DNA of 64,000 bases from contig JADJBX010000008.1 in assembly GCA_016703545.1 (NCBI GenBank), forward strand, positions 12,482 through 76,481, read 5' to 3'. Below the pieces are notes generated by a model that was not told the origin of the DNA, ran no database searches, and saw nothing but the letters and a program-made list of their open reading frames with translations. This document shows positions 51,721 to 60,159 of this stretch, one piece after another (the stretch's first letter is position 1; the number at the start of each line of letters is the position of its first letter). The stretch is from Candidatus Amarobacillus elongatus (GTDB lineage Bacteria > Chloroflexota > Dehalococcoidia > Tepidiformales > Tepidiformaceae). A program made the translations under genes and the position numbers.

Positions 51721-52452
51721 TCACGCGGACACGATGTCCGCGGCCGCGGCCAGGTCGTCCGGGGTATCGACGTCGTACCAGGTGGCGCCGCTGACGTCGG
51801 CGGCGAACAGCTCCCCCCGGCGCGCGAGTTCGCCGCAGATGACGCTCAGTTCGCAATCCTCGGGCACGGCATCCACGGCCTCCCAGGCCGCGGGCGCGAA
51901 GACGAACGCGCCGGTATCGAGCGCCTCCCACCCCGGCAACGCCTTGCCGATGGCGAGGACGCGTCCATCGCGGGCGAGTGACACCTTCGTTGCTTCCTCT
52001 ATATAGGCCGTTTCATGGGGCGAACGGTCGGCGGCCACGAAGGAGTCTCGCGGGCCTCCGGCGGCGGCGGTTTCGAGCAGGCGCCGGACCAGGTCGGCCG
52101 ACAGGAGGTGGTCGCTCATCACGAGCAGGAAGCGCTCGCCGGCGGTGGCGGCGCGGGCCGCGCGCAGGGAGAGGGACGCGCCATCACGGAAGCGGGGGTT
52201 CGAAACGAAGGTGAGGGCGAGGCCGGGAATGGCGCTTTCAGCCAGTGCCGCGTGCACCAGCGTCTCCCGGTAGCCGGTCACGATGACAGCCTCGGGCACG
52301 CCCGCGCGCGCCAGCGATTCGAGGGTGTACTGGATGATCGGCCGGCCATGAATGGGCACGAGCGGCTTCGGGAGGTCGGCGGTGTGCGCGCCAAGGCGGC
52401 CGCCATCGCCGGCCGCGAGCACGACCGCGCGGGGAGTTGAGTTCAGGGACAC
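51721..52452 (-). CDS. Inositol-1-phosphate cytidylyltransferase-like nucleotidyltransferase
   Basis: A 243-residue NTP-transferase fold: PRAVVLAAGDGGRLG (nucleotide-binding GxGxR-type loop), LPKPLVPIHGRPIIQYTLESLARAGV, a DH pair in LLVMSDHLLSADLV, EEATKVSLARDGRVLAIGKALPGWEALDTGAFVFAP and TWYDVDTPDDLAAA. The EEATKV, IGK, WEALDTG and DVDTPDDL motifs are those I know from the cytidylyltransferase part of IPCT/DIPPS proteins, which make CDP-inositol from inositol-1-phosphate and CTP. In thermophiles the two parts are usually fused. Here a TGA and 25 bases intervene; an indel at that point could have split one gene. Starts at GTG 52452. Confidence 0.78.
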   Translation of the reverse strand: MSLNSTPRAVVLAAGDGGRLGAHTADLPKPLVPIHGRPIIQYTLESLARAGVPEAVIVTGYRETLVHAALAESAIPGLALTFVSNPRFRDGASLSLRAARAATAGERFLLVMSDHLLSADLVRRLLETAAAGGPRDSFVAADRSPHETAYIEEATKVSLARDGRVLAIGKALPGWEALDTGAFVFAPAAWEAVDAVPEDCELSVICGELARRGELFAADVSGATWYDVDTPDDLAAAADIVSA

Positions 52453-52584
52453 GGGCCTATCTTACGGCGCGGAGGCCGCCGCCGGGCCGGGCGCGCTCAC
52501 CGCGGTGGTTGTGACCAGCGCGCTCGCGGGGGGTACGATGGCGATTGGGCCGATTCGGCCACGTAAATCGTCCGGGGCAAGTAC

Positions 52585-52674
52585 ATGTGGAAGACGGTCG
52601 GTTCACTCAGCGCGCTGTGCCTGGCGTTCATCGCCATGCTCATCACCCTCTCCATCGTGGGCATCAAGGGATAA
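52585..52674 (+). CDS. Microprotein with one membrane segment (29 aa)
   Basis: ATG 52585 to TAA 52672 encodes 29 residues: WKTVGSLSALCLAFIAML followed by ITLSIVGIKG. It is one continuous hydrophobic helix with two positive charges near the ends. The gap between two minus-strand genes suits a small plus-strand transcript. The ending IKG and helix length resemble the 38-aa protein at 29169. No clear ribosome-binding site, so confidence is limited. Confidence 0.5.
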   Translation: MWKTVGSLSALCLAFIAMLITLSIVGIKG

Positions 52675-52696
52675 CGAGGTCCCGGTTCCCGGCGCC

Positions 52697-53269
52697 CTAG
52701 CGTTGGCGCAGCAGGAACTTCCCCGCCGTATCGCGTGCTTCCAGTTCGAGGGCGAGCTGCCCGCCATCGTGCACGAGCGTCACTTCGAGGACGCGGGCGA
52801 TGGAGGCGTCCTGTTGCGCGCCGACTTCGATGCCCCCGGCCAGGACTCGCAGGGCGCCGTCGTGTTCGAAGCGGAAGGTGTACCGCCCCGGGGGGAGGTC
52901 CCAGGCGGCCGCGGCCGTGAGGGACCAGGCGTCGTCGCGCATGTCGTTGAAGGGCGCGTTGTCGTAGGCGAGGTCGAGCCCGCTGACGAAGCGCTGGCTA
53001 TCCTCCGTGCCACCGGGCGCCCCGCGGAAGTAGCGCAGGAACCAGCCGTTCGCGGGCCGGCCGGGCTCCGCCGGCGGCAGCGATGTGGGCGTGGCCGTGG
53101 GGAGCACGGGAGCGGGGGTGAAGCTCACGGGGGTGAGATCCGTGGGCAGGTGTGCGAACGGCGCGCGCTCCGTCTTGCCGCCTTCGGGCCGGATGAACGG
53201 CGCGACGAGCGCGACGGCGAGCGCAAGCGCTCCCAATCCCACGGCATCGCGGCGGCTCAGGGCGGGCAT
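52697..53269 (-). CDS. Exported PA14-like protein (190 aa)
   Basis: The N-terminus PALSRRDAVGLGALALAVALVAPF carries an SRRD motif followed by a hydrophobic stretch, a possible Tat-type signal or anchor. A Pro/Thr spacer leads to a beta domain, NGWFLRYFRGAPGGTEDSQRF and WSLTAAAAWDLPPGRYTFRFEHDGALRVLAGG, whose 'W ... L.pGxYtFxxxxDxGxrlxvdG' pattern is that of PA14-like carbohydrate- or ligand-binding domains. The end (VTLVHDGGQLALELEARD) is also beta-rich. Extracytoplasmic, function unknown. Confidence 0.7.
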   Translation of the reverse strand: MPALSRRDAVGLGALALAVALVAPFIRPEGGKTERAPFAHLPTDLTPVSFTPAPVLPTATPTSLPPAEPGRPANGWFLRYFRGAPGGTEDSQRFVSGLDLAYDNAPFNDMRDDAWSLTAAAAWDLPPGRYTFRFEHDGALRVLAGGIEVGAQQDASIARVLEVTLVHDGGQLALELEARDTAGKFLLRQR

Positions 53270-53565
53270 GGGATCAGTGTCGGGAGTGGGGGGCGAAGGG
53301 GGAAGGTGCGGCCGATGGAGGGCAGGGAGGGGTAAAGGGCGGGGCGGTAGCACGCAGGCGATTGGGGTGTGCACGGGCGAGGCGAGGCGGGGCAATCCAG
53401 AGGGGGACGACGCGGGTGGGCGGATCCGTGAGCTGCGGATAGCCCGGCGCGATATTTCGAATTTCTCTCGTTAAGAGCGCGATGAGCGTTAACCCCCTCG
53501 TGCGGTTACGCGTTGTTTACCGGTAGTACGGAGGAGTCTGCCCGCCACAGGTGGGTTTCGAGGAG
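53270..53565. other. Gene-free stretch upstream of S-layer promoter
   Basis: I see no convincing gene. The stretch changes from GC-rich spacer to a lower-GC region (53450-53530, including TTTCTCTCGTTAAGAGC and GCGTTGTTTACC) just before the promoter, consistent with a regulatory upstream region. Confidence 0.4.
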
Positions 53566-53594
53566 TTGACCCTTGGCAGGTCGCTGGCTACCTT
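53566..53594 (+). promoter_or_regulatory. Sigma-70-type promoter of the S-layer gene
   Basis: TTGACC (53566-53571) and TACCTT (53589-53594) are separated by 17 bases. It is the best promoter in the gap and would start a leader of about 520 bases before the S-layer gene start. Confidence 0.55.
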
Positions 53595-54125
53595 TCAGCG
53601 GACTTTACCGGCCACGCGGGAACGCGGGGCCGGGCGGCGTTGTCCGCCGGGAAGTCGCTGGAGGGGCCGTGCTCGAAGCTAAAAGCTCCTCTGCCGCGGT
53701 CATCGCGGGCGTACATGGCGAATCGCTCGTTCAACCTGGTTCCCTTCCGAAGCGGATGGGAACCGGCCCTTATGTTGAGCGAGCTTTCGAATTCGAGACG
53801 TATTCCACGAAAGGAGGGAGTGCCCGGCCGAACTAGACACCCCGGCGCGGCCCATCCGCGAAAGCGGCACAGGGCTGAAAGGGTGTGTTCTTCGGCAACG
53901 AACCGAAACCCGAACACGGCCATCGAGGGAAAGCCCGGACCCGCCTCCGCCAGCGCCAGGAGAGGAGCGGCAGACGAGCGGGCGACCTCACCAGCAACAT
54001 CGCGTTCCTTGTGAGCGCGACGCCCGCAGATCCGGGCGAGTCCGGAAACAACCTCCGCCCGATTCGGGCGGCCCCGGGGAAACCCGGGGGGCACAGTCAG
54101 TCACACGACTGGAGAGGTAGAGAAC
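53595..54125 (+). ncRNA. Long structured 5' leader of the S-layer gene (candidate RNA element)
   Basis: The leader has no plausible coding frame but many paired regions. An extended hairpin pairs GCTCGTTCAAC (53725-53735) with GTTGAGCGAGC (53774-53784) around GGTTCCC/GGGAACC (53738/53758). Another pairs GTGTTC (53885) with GAACAC (53912), and inside it TTCGG/CCGAA. Near the gene are CCGCCCGA/TTCGGGCGG (54055-54071) and CCCCGGG-GAAA-CCCGGGG (54072-54089). GNRA-like loops (GAAA, GCAA) recur. It does not match any riboswitch I know. GGAGAGG at 54111-54117 is the ribosome site. Confidence 0.55.
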
Positions 54126-57100
54126 TTGAGTATTCAACCCGTCCATGTGGCGAAGTCGCGCCGGGGCCAGTTTGGCTTCGTGCTCGCGATCGCCGCGATG
54201 GTCGCGGTGCTGGCGTCGTTCTGGACGAGCGCTTCGGCCTCGTTCCCCACGACGACCGTTACGGGTGTCACGGGCCCGTCGGGGACGGTTCAGCCGGGTG
54301 ACCTGCTGACCTACTCCGCCACCCTGAACACCTTCAACGGCACCACGAGTGGCACCGTTACCTTCACTGTTACGCAGCCCGCTGGCCTCACCCTGACCGA
54401 TGTTTCGGCCGTGGGTGCCGGTTGGACGCTGGCCACCTGCGATGCCAACATCGGCGGCGGCCTCACGGGCGCCGAGTGCGTCAGCGCCGCGGCCGTTCCC
54501 GCTGGCTCCTACACGTTCACCGTGTCGGGCGTCGCCAACGGCTCGGTCGCTCCTGGCCAGGTCGTCTTCAGCTGGACCGACAACGGCGGCGGCGGCGGCA
54601 CCAACGCCATCGCTCAGTCGATCGGCTCCGGCCTGACCCTCGGCACCTCGGCGGTGACGCCGGCGACCGCGACCAACGCCCTCGGCGTTGCCGAGACGTT
54701 CGTCTTCACGCTTGGCCCGAACGTCACCTGCGCGAGCGACTCGTCTCGCGAAGGTGGGGCGCAGGCGCCCGACGCGACCGTGCAGTGCACGATCGCCGAC
54801 ATCAACACCTCGATGACCGTTCTCGCCGGCCCGACCGTGTCGGACCCGGATGAATCCGATACCACGCAGGTTTCGGTGACGGTCCTCAGCAACACGACGA
54901 CCGTCCAGACGGTCAGCCTCGACCTCACGACGGACTGGACCACGGCCACCGTGCCGGCGGGCACCCCGTTCACGAGCGCGGTTGGCACGAAGACCTACGT
55001 CGTGGCCGAACTTCGCCACATGGCCGACAACGCCACGGCTGTTGTCACCGCCGGCGAAACCTTCGGTGGGCAGGATGTCCAGAACAACGTTCGCGGTTCC
55101 CGCCACGTTGTCTGCTCCGTGGTCGCTGACACCGGCATCGCCGGCAACACGACCCCGGTCGCGATCGACATCCCGCTTTCGCTCCCGAACACCCAGATCA
55201 TCGTGACGCCTGGCGGCGGCTACAACGGCCTCGAGTCGGTTGTTCAGCCGCAGAGCCCGACGTTCACCGATGTCCAGATCTTCGTTGGTAACGGCCGCCC
55301 GGTCGGCGACATCGTCAATGGTGTCCCCGGTAACGGTGGTCTCGCCGGCGCGACCTGTTTCTCGTGGGTCTCCACGGGTGCGGGCGACCAGGAGATCTCG
55401 GTTAACTACGTTTCCGCCGATGGCGTGACCCCCGTCCATGTGGACTGGGACTCGAACGCCAGTGGCAACAACGAAGGTGCCGTTCGCCAGAACCGCGCCC
55501 TCATCAAGGAATGGAACGTCCTCGAAGACAGCACCGTGACCCTCTCGGGTGGCGCGACTGGCTCGGGCACGGGCGATTCCACCACGACCCCGGTCGTGAC
55601 CTCCGCCATCGCGCTTGTGCTCAACCCGGGCACCGGCCTGTACCAGACGCCGAATGGCCAGGTTGTGACCGTCTCCGACGTGTTCAACGGCAGCCATGTC
55701 ACCCGCGCCAACTCCGTCGTGCGCGCGTCCCTCGCGGGCGTGATCTGGACGGTCAGCTGGACGGGCTGCGGCATCCTGTACGACGCCGTCCTGAGCGGCG
55801 CGATCGACAATGTGACCACCTCGGTCGTCGTTGACAACGGTGCGCCGTTCCTCGCGGGCGACGTCATCAAGATCGACAGCGAGTACATGCTCGTGACGCA
55901 TGTCGCCGGCACGACCCTCACGGTCGTCCGCGGCGTGAGCTCCGCCGGCGCCGCCGGTGGTTCGACGGCTGCCGCCCACAACGGTGGCGTTGCCGTCCTG
56001 ATTGCCCAGGGCACCACGGTGCTGAACGGCAACGGCACGGTGGGTCACACCCCGGCGCCGAAGTTCAATGTCGGCACCACGCCGTTCAACAACTGCACCC
56101 CCGGCTCGGCTTCGCCGGAAATCACCTTCACGGGCCGCGAGCCCGGCCCGCTTGGGTCCGGCGCTGGTCTGACCGTGACGGAAATCGTGCGCTTCACCTT
56201 CACGACCGTTGTGTCGCAGAAGAAGGTCTTCCTCGCGTGGGCGGGCAACCGCGTTGTCGTCGAGGCTGACTGGCGCATCCCGGCTGGCGATATCGCCGGC
56301 ACGCGCGATGGCAACGCCATCATCGTTCGCCAGGATGGCGTGACCCCGGTTGGCACCTGCCCGCCGCTCACCGGCATCCGCTACGTGAAGGGCAGCGGCC
56401 CCGGTAACTTCGTTGCCGGTCTCGAAGCCTTCCTCGACGGCGCCGATGAGGCGACCGTGTACTTCGGCAGCCGCCTCCTCAACAGTGGCGCCGCTGAAGC
56501 CGCCCAGGCCCCGCAGGTTGCCTCCGACGCGAACCAGACGGGCGATGCCCCGCTGTTCCCGCAGGATGCCTGCATCAGCCGCGTGATCTTCGAGTCCGAG
56601 GATCCGGGCCAGGTCGACATTGAAGCGTTCGCCATTATCGGTGACCCGATTTCTGGCCCGACCGCTCCCGTCGACGTGACCAAGCGCGCGTTCGTCATCT
56701 ACTACATGAAGTTCGAGAGCGTGACGGTCTCGCTCGTGGACGATGTCTCCAAGGGCGTCAACCACAACAGCCCGATCCTGACGGACTTCACCCCCGGCAA
56801 CCCGTGGGATGCCACCAAGGATGTGACGACGGTTGACTGGAACGTGTCCAAGGACCTCCTGGTCCGCGGCCGCGTGAAGGGCTGGTTCGTCAACGAGAAC
56901 CCGTCGGGCCGCGCCGCGAGCACCGACGATCCGCTGAACGTCCTCCCGGCCAACCGCTGGGTGATGCCGGACGACTGGGCGCTCCTCGCGGGTGGCCCGG
57001 CCGACAACGCCAACAACAGCACCGCGTCGGGCACGGCGGAAGAGTTCCGCCCGTACTACGACATCATGATCGACCCGCAGCAGACGCGGTTCCTCATGGG

Positions 57101-59141
57101 TGACATCGATGGTCTGCTCTGGCGCGTGACCGCGATCGCTGACATGCCGGCTACGGCCGTCTCCGTCGGCGCCACGCTCGCCACCGCCACGCCGCTCTCG
57201 TCGCCGCCGGTGAATAGCCTGACGACGCTTGCGGTTGCGAACAGCAACACCTCGGGCGGCATCCGCGCCGGCGTTGTGGTCGTCATTGGCCTCGGCACCG
57301 TCACGACGTCGAACCCGAACATCCAGGTCAGCAACACCCGTGTCGTGACCTCGGTTGCGAACCTCTACAACGCCGCCGGCGATGTGGTTGGCTTCGCGAT
57401 CAACGTCCCGGCTCTCGGCGCCATCCCGGCGGCGGGCACCCCGGTCTTCGTGGTGAACCCGGCTCCGTTCGAAGGCCCGTACAGCCTGATCGACATCTGC
57501 ACGCCGAGCCCGGCGTACAACGACTGCCTCGCTGGCAGCAACAACCTGATCTCGAGCACGTCCTACGTGGCGGGCGCGGCGATCAGTAACTGGGGCCCGC
57601 CGTACTCGCCGTTCATCTTCGCTCTGCGCGACACCGCTCAGCGCGATGGTGACGTCGACCGCTGGGACGCTCCGATGCCGACCGCGATGGTCAGCGTCAA
57701 GCTCCGCGGCACGGGCTTCATCAAGGAAGTCTTCAAGGGCGAGGTCTACTACACCGGGACGCAGAACGGGGCTGCCTACAGCCTCGGCGGCGACCAGCTG
57801 TACACGAACCCGTTCTACCGCATCAACATCCCGGATTCGCCGTACATCCCGGCCGTCGTGTCGGGCGGTGGCTACCTCTGGGACAGCTGGGGTCTTGATG
57901 GTGCCGCTGGCGCCGCCAACCTCGGCCCGAACGGCATGGGTCCCTACAGCTTCTGGGACGCCGTCCGCATTGGGACCAACAGCGCCGGCATCGGCGACCC
58001 GGCCCTGAACACGGACGACGCTGTCGAGCTTGCGGACATCCGCGCTGCCTACGGCGATCCGTCGATCGCTCGTGACCTCGTCGTCTACAGCGACAACCAT
58101 GGCGAGTTCATGGTCATCGCGAACGGCGACTTCAAGACGGACCTCACGGCCTGCGCTGCGAACACCCTTGGTGGTGGCAAGCAGTGCAAGACCGGCGACG
58201 CGGTTGGCAAGGGCACGATTACGGCCACTGCCGACTACCCGGACTTCCGCGGCAAGCACTTCCCGGTCAAGTCGAACGACGCTGTCGTCACGTGGACCTG
58301 GGGCGGCTACAAGGACGTCACCATTGAGAACGACCCGGCCGGCAACGCGCAGTACAAGTACGTCGTGTTCCATGCGATGGACCGCGATGGGTTCTGCCGC
58401 CCGACTCCGAACACGGGCATGGTGCTCCTGCACTCTGTCCTGACGGCGACGGATGCCGCGACCAAGATCACGAACTACCCGGTTCGTGGAGCGAAGGACC
58501 CCGACGAGACGATCGACTTCCTGATTGACACGGGCGAGGGCATCATCCTGGCGACCAACCCGGTCCCGTCCGCTCCGTCGGTCGGCACGGGCGTCATCAA
58601 CAACGGTCGGCAGTTCGCCGAGGGCGTGAACACGTTCTCGATCGAGCAGAACGACCCGGCGCAGACCGGCATCCTCGAGTTCCCCAAGTCGTCGCTTGCG
58701 GCGTCCGGGCAGGTCGATGAGTGCCAGGCCTGGATCAAGGTCTCGAACAGCCTGCTGGGCATCCTCAACGTCCTCGTGATCGCTCACGACGATGAGGGCA
58801 ACATCGGGTTCGACAAGATCATCGACCTCCAGGGCACGGCGACGTTCACGCTGAACTTCCGCTGGAGCCTGATCACGTGGACCGGCGCCGATAACATCCC
58901 GGTGACCGATGCCCTCAAGGGCACCGGCGCCAACGACGCTGGCAACGACATCTCCGATCAGGTCACGGCCATCTACGGCTGGGACGCGGCGGCGCAGGAC
59001 TGGCTCGGGTACTTCCCGACCGGTGTGAACGTCCCGGGTGCCAACGACCTGGTTACGCTCGACCAGGGCGCGGCCTACTGGATCGCCATCAAGGGGCCGA
59101 GCTCCGTCACCTGGACCATCGCGACCAAGGTGGACCAGTAA
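54126..59141 (+). CDS. Giant S-layer-like secreted protein (1671 aa)
   Basis: The product has an N-terminal signal peptide (SRRGQFGFVLAIAAMVAVLASFWTSASA, cleavage near residue 38), then Ig-like/DUF11-type beta domains (VTGVTGPSGTVQPGDLLTYSATL), and long beta-rich stretches with few lysines and paired Cys. The C-terminal ~80 residues (WSLITWTGADNIPVTDALKGTGAN, then AIYGWDAAAQDWLGYFPTG and AYWIAIKGPSSVTWTI) form a repeat-like domain frequently found at the end of Chloroflexota surface proteins. It starts at TTG 54126 with GGAGAGG at 8-base spacing. Codon choice uses more GCT/GTT/GGT than neighbours, as for a highly expressed gene. There is no frameshift in 5 kb, unlike many neighbours. Likely the main surface-layer subunit. 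Confidence 0.85.
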   Translation: MSIQPVHVAKSRRGQFGFVLAIAAMVAVLASFWTSASASFPTTTVTGVTGPSGTVQPGDLLTYSATLNTFNGTTSGTVTFTVTQPAGLTLTDVSAVGAGWTLATCDANIGGGLTGAECVSAAAVPAGSYTFTVSGVANGSVAPGQVVFSWTDNGGGGGTNAIAQSIGSGLTLGTSAVTPATATNALGVAETFVFTLGPNVTCASDSSREGGAQAPDATVQCTIADINTSMTVLAGPTVSDPDESDTTQVSVTVLSNTTTVQTVSLDLTTDWTTATVPAGTPFTSAVGTKTYVVAELRHMADNATAVVTAGETFGGQDVQNNVRGSRHVVCSVVADTGIAGNTTPVAIDIPLSLPNTQIIVTPGGGYNGLESVVQPQSPTFTDVQIFVGNGRPVGDIVNGVPGNGGLAGATCFSWVSTGAGDQEISVNYVSADGVTPVHVDWDSNASGNNEGAVRQNRALIKEWNVLEDSTVTLSGGATGSGTGDSTTTPVVTSAIALVLNPGTGLYQTPNGQVVTVSDVFNGSHVTRANSVVRASLAGVIWTVSWTGCGILYDAVLSGAIDNVTTSVVVDNGAPFLAGDVIKIDSEYMLVTHVAGTTLTVVRGVSSAGAAGGSTAAAHNGGVAVLIAQGTTVLNGNGTVGHTPAPKFNVGTTPFNNCTPGSASPEITFTGREPGPLGSGAGLTVTEIVRFTFTTVVSQKKVFLAWAGNRVVVEADWRIPAGDIAGTRDGNAIIVRQDGVTPVGTCPPLTGIRYVKGSGPGNFVAGLEAFLDGADEATVYFGSRLLNSGAAEAAQAPQVASDANQTGDAPLFPQDACISRVIFESEDPGQVDIEAFAIIGDPISGPTAPVDVTKRAFVIYYMKFESVTVSLVDDVSKGVNHNSPILTDFTPGNPWDATKDVTTVDWNVSKDLLVRGRVKGWFVNENPSGRAASTDDPLNVLPANRWVMPDDWALLAGGPADNANNSTASGTAEEFRPYYDIMIDPQQTRFLMGDIDGLLWRVTAIADMPATAVSVGATLATATPLSSPPVNSLTTLAVANSNTSGGIRAGVVVVIGLGTVTTSNPNIQVSNTRVVTSVANLYNAAGDVVGFAINVPALGAIPAAGTPVFVVNPAPFEGPYSLIDICTPSPAYNDCLAGSNNLISSTSYVAGAAISNWGPPYSPFIFALRDTAQRDGDVDRWDAPMPTAMVSVKLRGTGFIKEVFKGEVYYTGTQNGAAYSLGGDQLYTNPFYRINIPDSPYIPAVVSGGGYLWDSWGLDGAAGAANLGPNGMGPYSFWDAVRIGTNSAGIGDPALNTDDAVELADIRAAYGDPSIARDLVVYSDNHGEFMVIANGDFKTDLTACAANTLGGGKQCKTGDAVGKGTITATADYPDFRGKHFPVKSNDAVVTWTWGGYKDVTIENDPAGNAQYKYVVFHAMDRDGFCRPTPNTGMVLLHSVLTATDAATKITNYPVRGAKDPDETIDFLIDTGEGIILATNPVPSAPSVGTGVINNGRQFAEGVNTFSIEQNDPAQTGILEFPKSSLAASGQVDECQAWIKVSNSLLGILNVLVIAHDDEGNIGFDKIIDLQGTATFTLNFRWSLITWTGADNIPVTDALKGTGANDAGNDISDQVTAIYGWDAAAQDWLGYFPTGVNVPGANDLVTLDQGAAYWIAIKGPSSVTWTIATKVDQ

Positions 59142-59160
59142 CACCGGATTGATGGTCGAG

Positions 59161-59192
59161 CCGGGGCTTCTCTCTTCGGAGAGGGGCCCCGG
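59161..59192 (+). promoter_or_regulatory. Strong stem-loop between S-layer gene and surface-protein gene
   Basis: CCGGGGC-TT-CTCTC pairs with GAGAG-GG-GCCCCGG (two T-G wobbles in the middle), closing a TTCG loop at 59175-59178: 14 pairs in all. No T-tract follows, so it may be an attenuator or an mRNA-stabilising/processing hairpin that sets the ratio of the two products. Confidence 0.6.
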
Positions 59193-59254
59193 TAACCGGC
59201 CATCTGATGGTGGAACTGCCCCTGGCCGTGAAGAGAGGAATGGAGCTAGCTAGC

Positions 59255-59842
59255 ATGACGAAAGTTGTGAGGATGCTCGCCGGACGCGGTCTCGCCGCGG
59301 CGCTCGGGATCGTCGCTCTCGGTTTCGCGGGTGCCTTCAGTGCCCACGAAGCCCAGGCCGAATCGCCCCCGAACCCGCCCGCCCGCTTCGCCGGTTCGGT
59401 CCTCGTTGATGGTGTCGCTCCCGTTGCCGGTACGCGCATCGAAGCTCGTGTCGGGAACTCCACCTGCGGTGTGACGACGACGTTCAACGCCAGCGGCCAA
59501 AGCCGCTACGTGCTCGACGTCCCCGCGCTGGACCCCGGTGCGACCCCGAACTGCGGTACCGATGGGGCGAGCGTCTCGTTCTGGATTGGGGATAAGAAGG
59601 CGGCACAGTCTGGTTCCTGGGCTAACTACCAGCTGAACCAGGTCGACCTGACCTACACCTCCCCGACTCCGACCCCGGCTGCGTCGGCCTCGGCTTCGCC
59701 TTCGGCGACGCCGCGCCCGCCGACGACTGGTGGCGGCACTGCCGCCGCCGGTGCTGAACTGGGCTGGCTCTTCGCCGCGCTCGGCCTCGGCGCCCTCGCC
59801 TTTGGCGTGGGTGGTGCGGCTGTCGCCCGCAAGGGTCGCTAA
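59255..59842 (+). CDS. Surface protein with signal peptide and C-terminal membrane anchor (195 aa)
   Basis: Signal peptide (VRMLAGRGLAAALGIVALGFAGAFSAHEAQA), a beta domain with FAGSVLVDGVAPVAGTRIEARVGNSTCGVTTTF (carboxypeptidase-regulatory-like fold, one Cys pair), a Ser/Thr/Pro/Ala stalk (TPTPAASASASPSATPRPP), then TTGGGTAAAGAELGWLFAALGLGALAFGVGGAAVARKGR. The tail (TTGG, hydrophobic helix, Arg/Lys end) is the plan of a cell-wall sorting or anchor signal, though without LPxTG. ATG 59255 has GGAG 9 bases upstream; ATG 59207 and 59240 are less likely. Downstream of the S-layer gene and probably part of the cell surface. Confidence 0.78.
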   Translation: MTKVVRMLAGRGLAAALGIVALGFAGAFSAHEAQAESPPNPPARFAGSVLVDGVAPVAGTRIEARVGNSTCGVTTTFNASGQSRYVLDVPALDPGATPNCGTDGASVSFWIGDKKAAQSGSWANYQLNQVDLTYTSPTPTPAASASASPSATPRPPTTGGGTAAAGAELGWLFAALGLGALAFGVGGAAVARKGR

Positions 59843-59874
59843 CTCCCGGTTCTCCGGATCAGCGAACATGGAGA

Positions 59875-59898
59875 GGCCCCGGAAACGGGGCCTTTTCT
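59875..59898 (+). terminator. Intrinsic terminator
   Basis: GGCCCCG-GAAA-CGGGGCC (7-bp stem, tetraloop) directly followed by TTTTCT. It ends the S-layer/surface-protein transcript. Confidence 0.85.
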
Positions 59899-60159
59899 GT
59901 TGCCCCCCGCCAGCGGCGGGCGCGGCCGGCACGCGTCCCGGGGGAGCGGGTTGCGATGGGTGCGAGGGCGGGGGCCGCGGTTCCCCGGGGAGGCCCTCCG
60001 GGTTGGCGGCGTCGGCTGACGATGGGCGCGACGGCCGTCACATGATTGCGCGGGCGGGATCGGAGGCGGGAGGAGTGCCCCGAACCACCGTTCGCGGCTT
60101 GGTTTGCGGTGGATTGGTTGCGCGGTGGAGACGGTTCGGTGGTTCCGGTTCGGGCGTGG
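59899..60159. other. Gene-free GC-rich gap
   Basis: Between the S-layer terminator and the next convergent gene I see no gene, repeat array or clear signal. Confidence 0.4.

Noticed and set aside
53925..53960. GAGGGAAAGCCCGGAC resembling the first conserved element of RNase P RNA
   Set aside because: None of the other conserved RNase P elements follows, and the segment is inside the leader of the S-layer gene. Also tested by eye against c-di-GMP and cobalamin riboswitches without a match.
53988..59144. A 1718-codon open frame antisense to the S-layer gene
   Set aside because: The long antisense frame is a by-product of strong G/C bias and few stop codons in the highly regular S-layer codons. 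It shows no domain or motif, and its composition (Arg/Gly/Asp/His) is that of a shadow.
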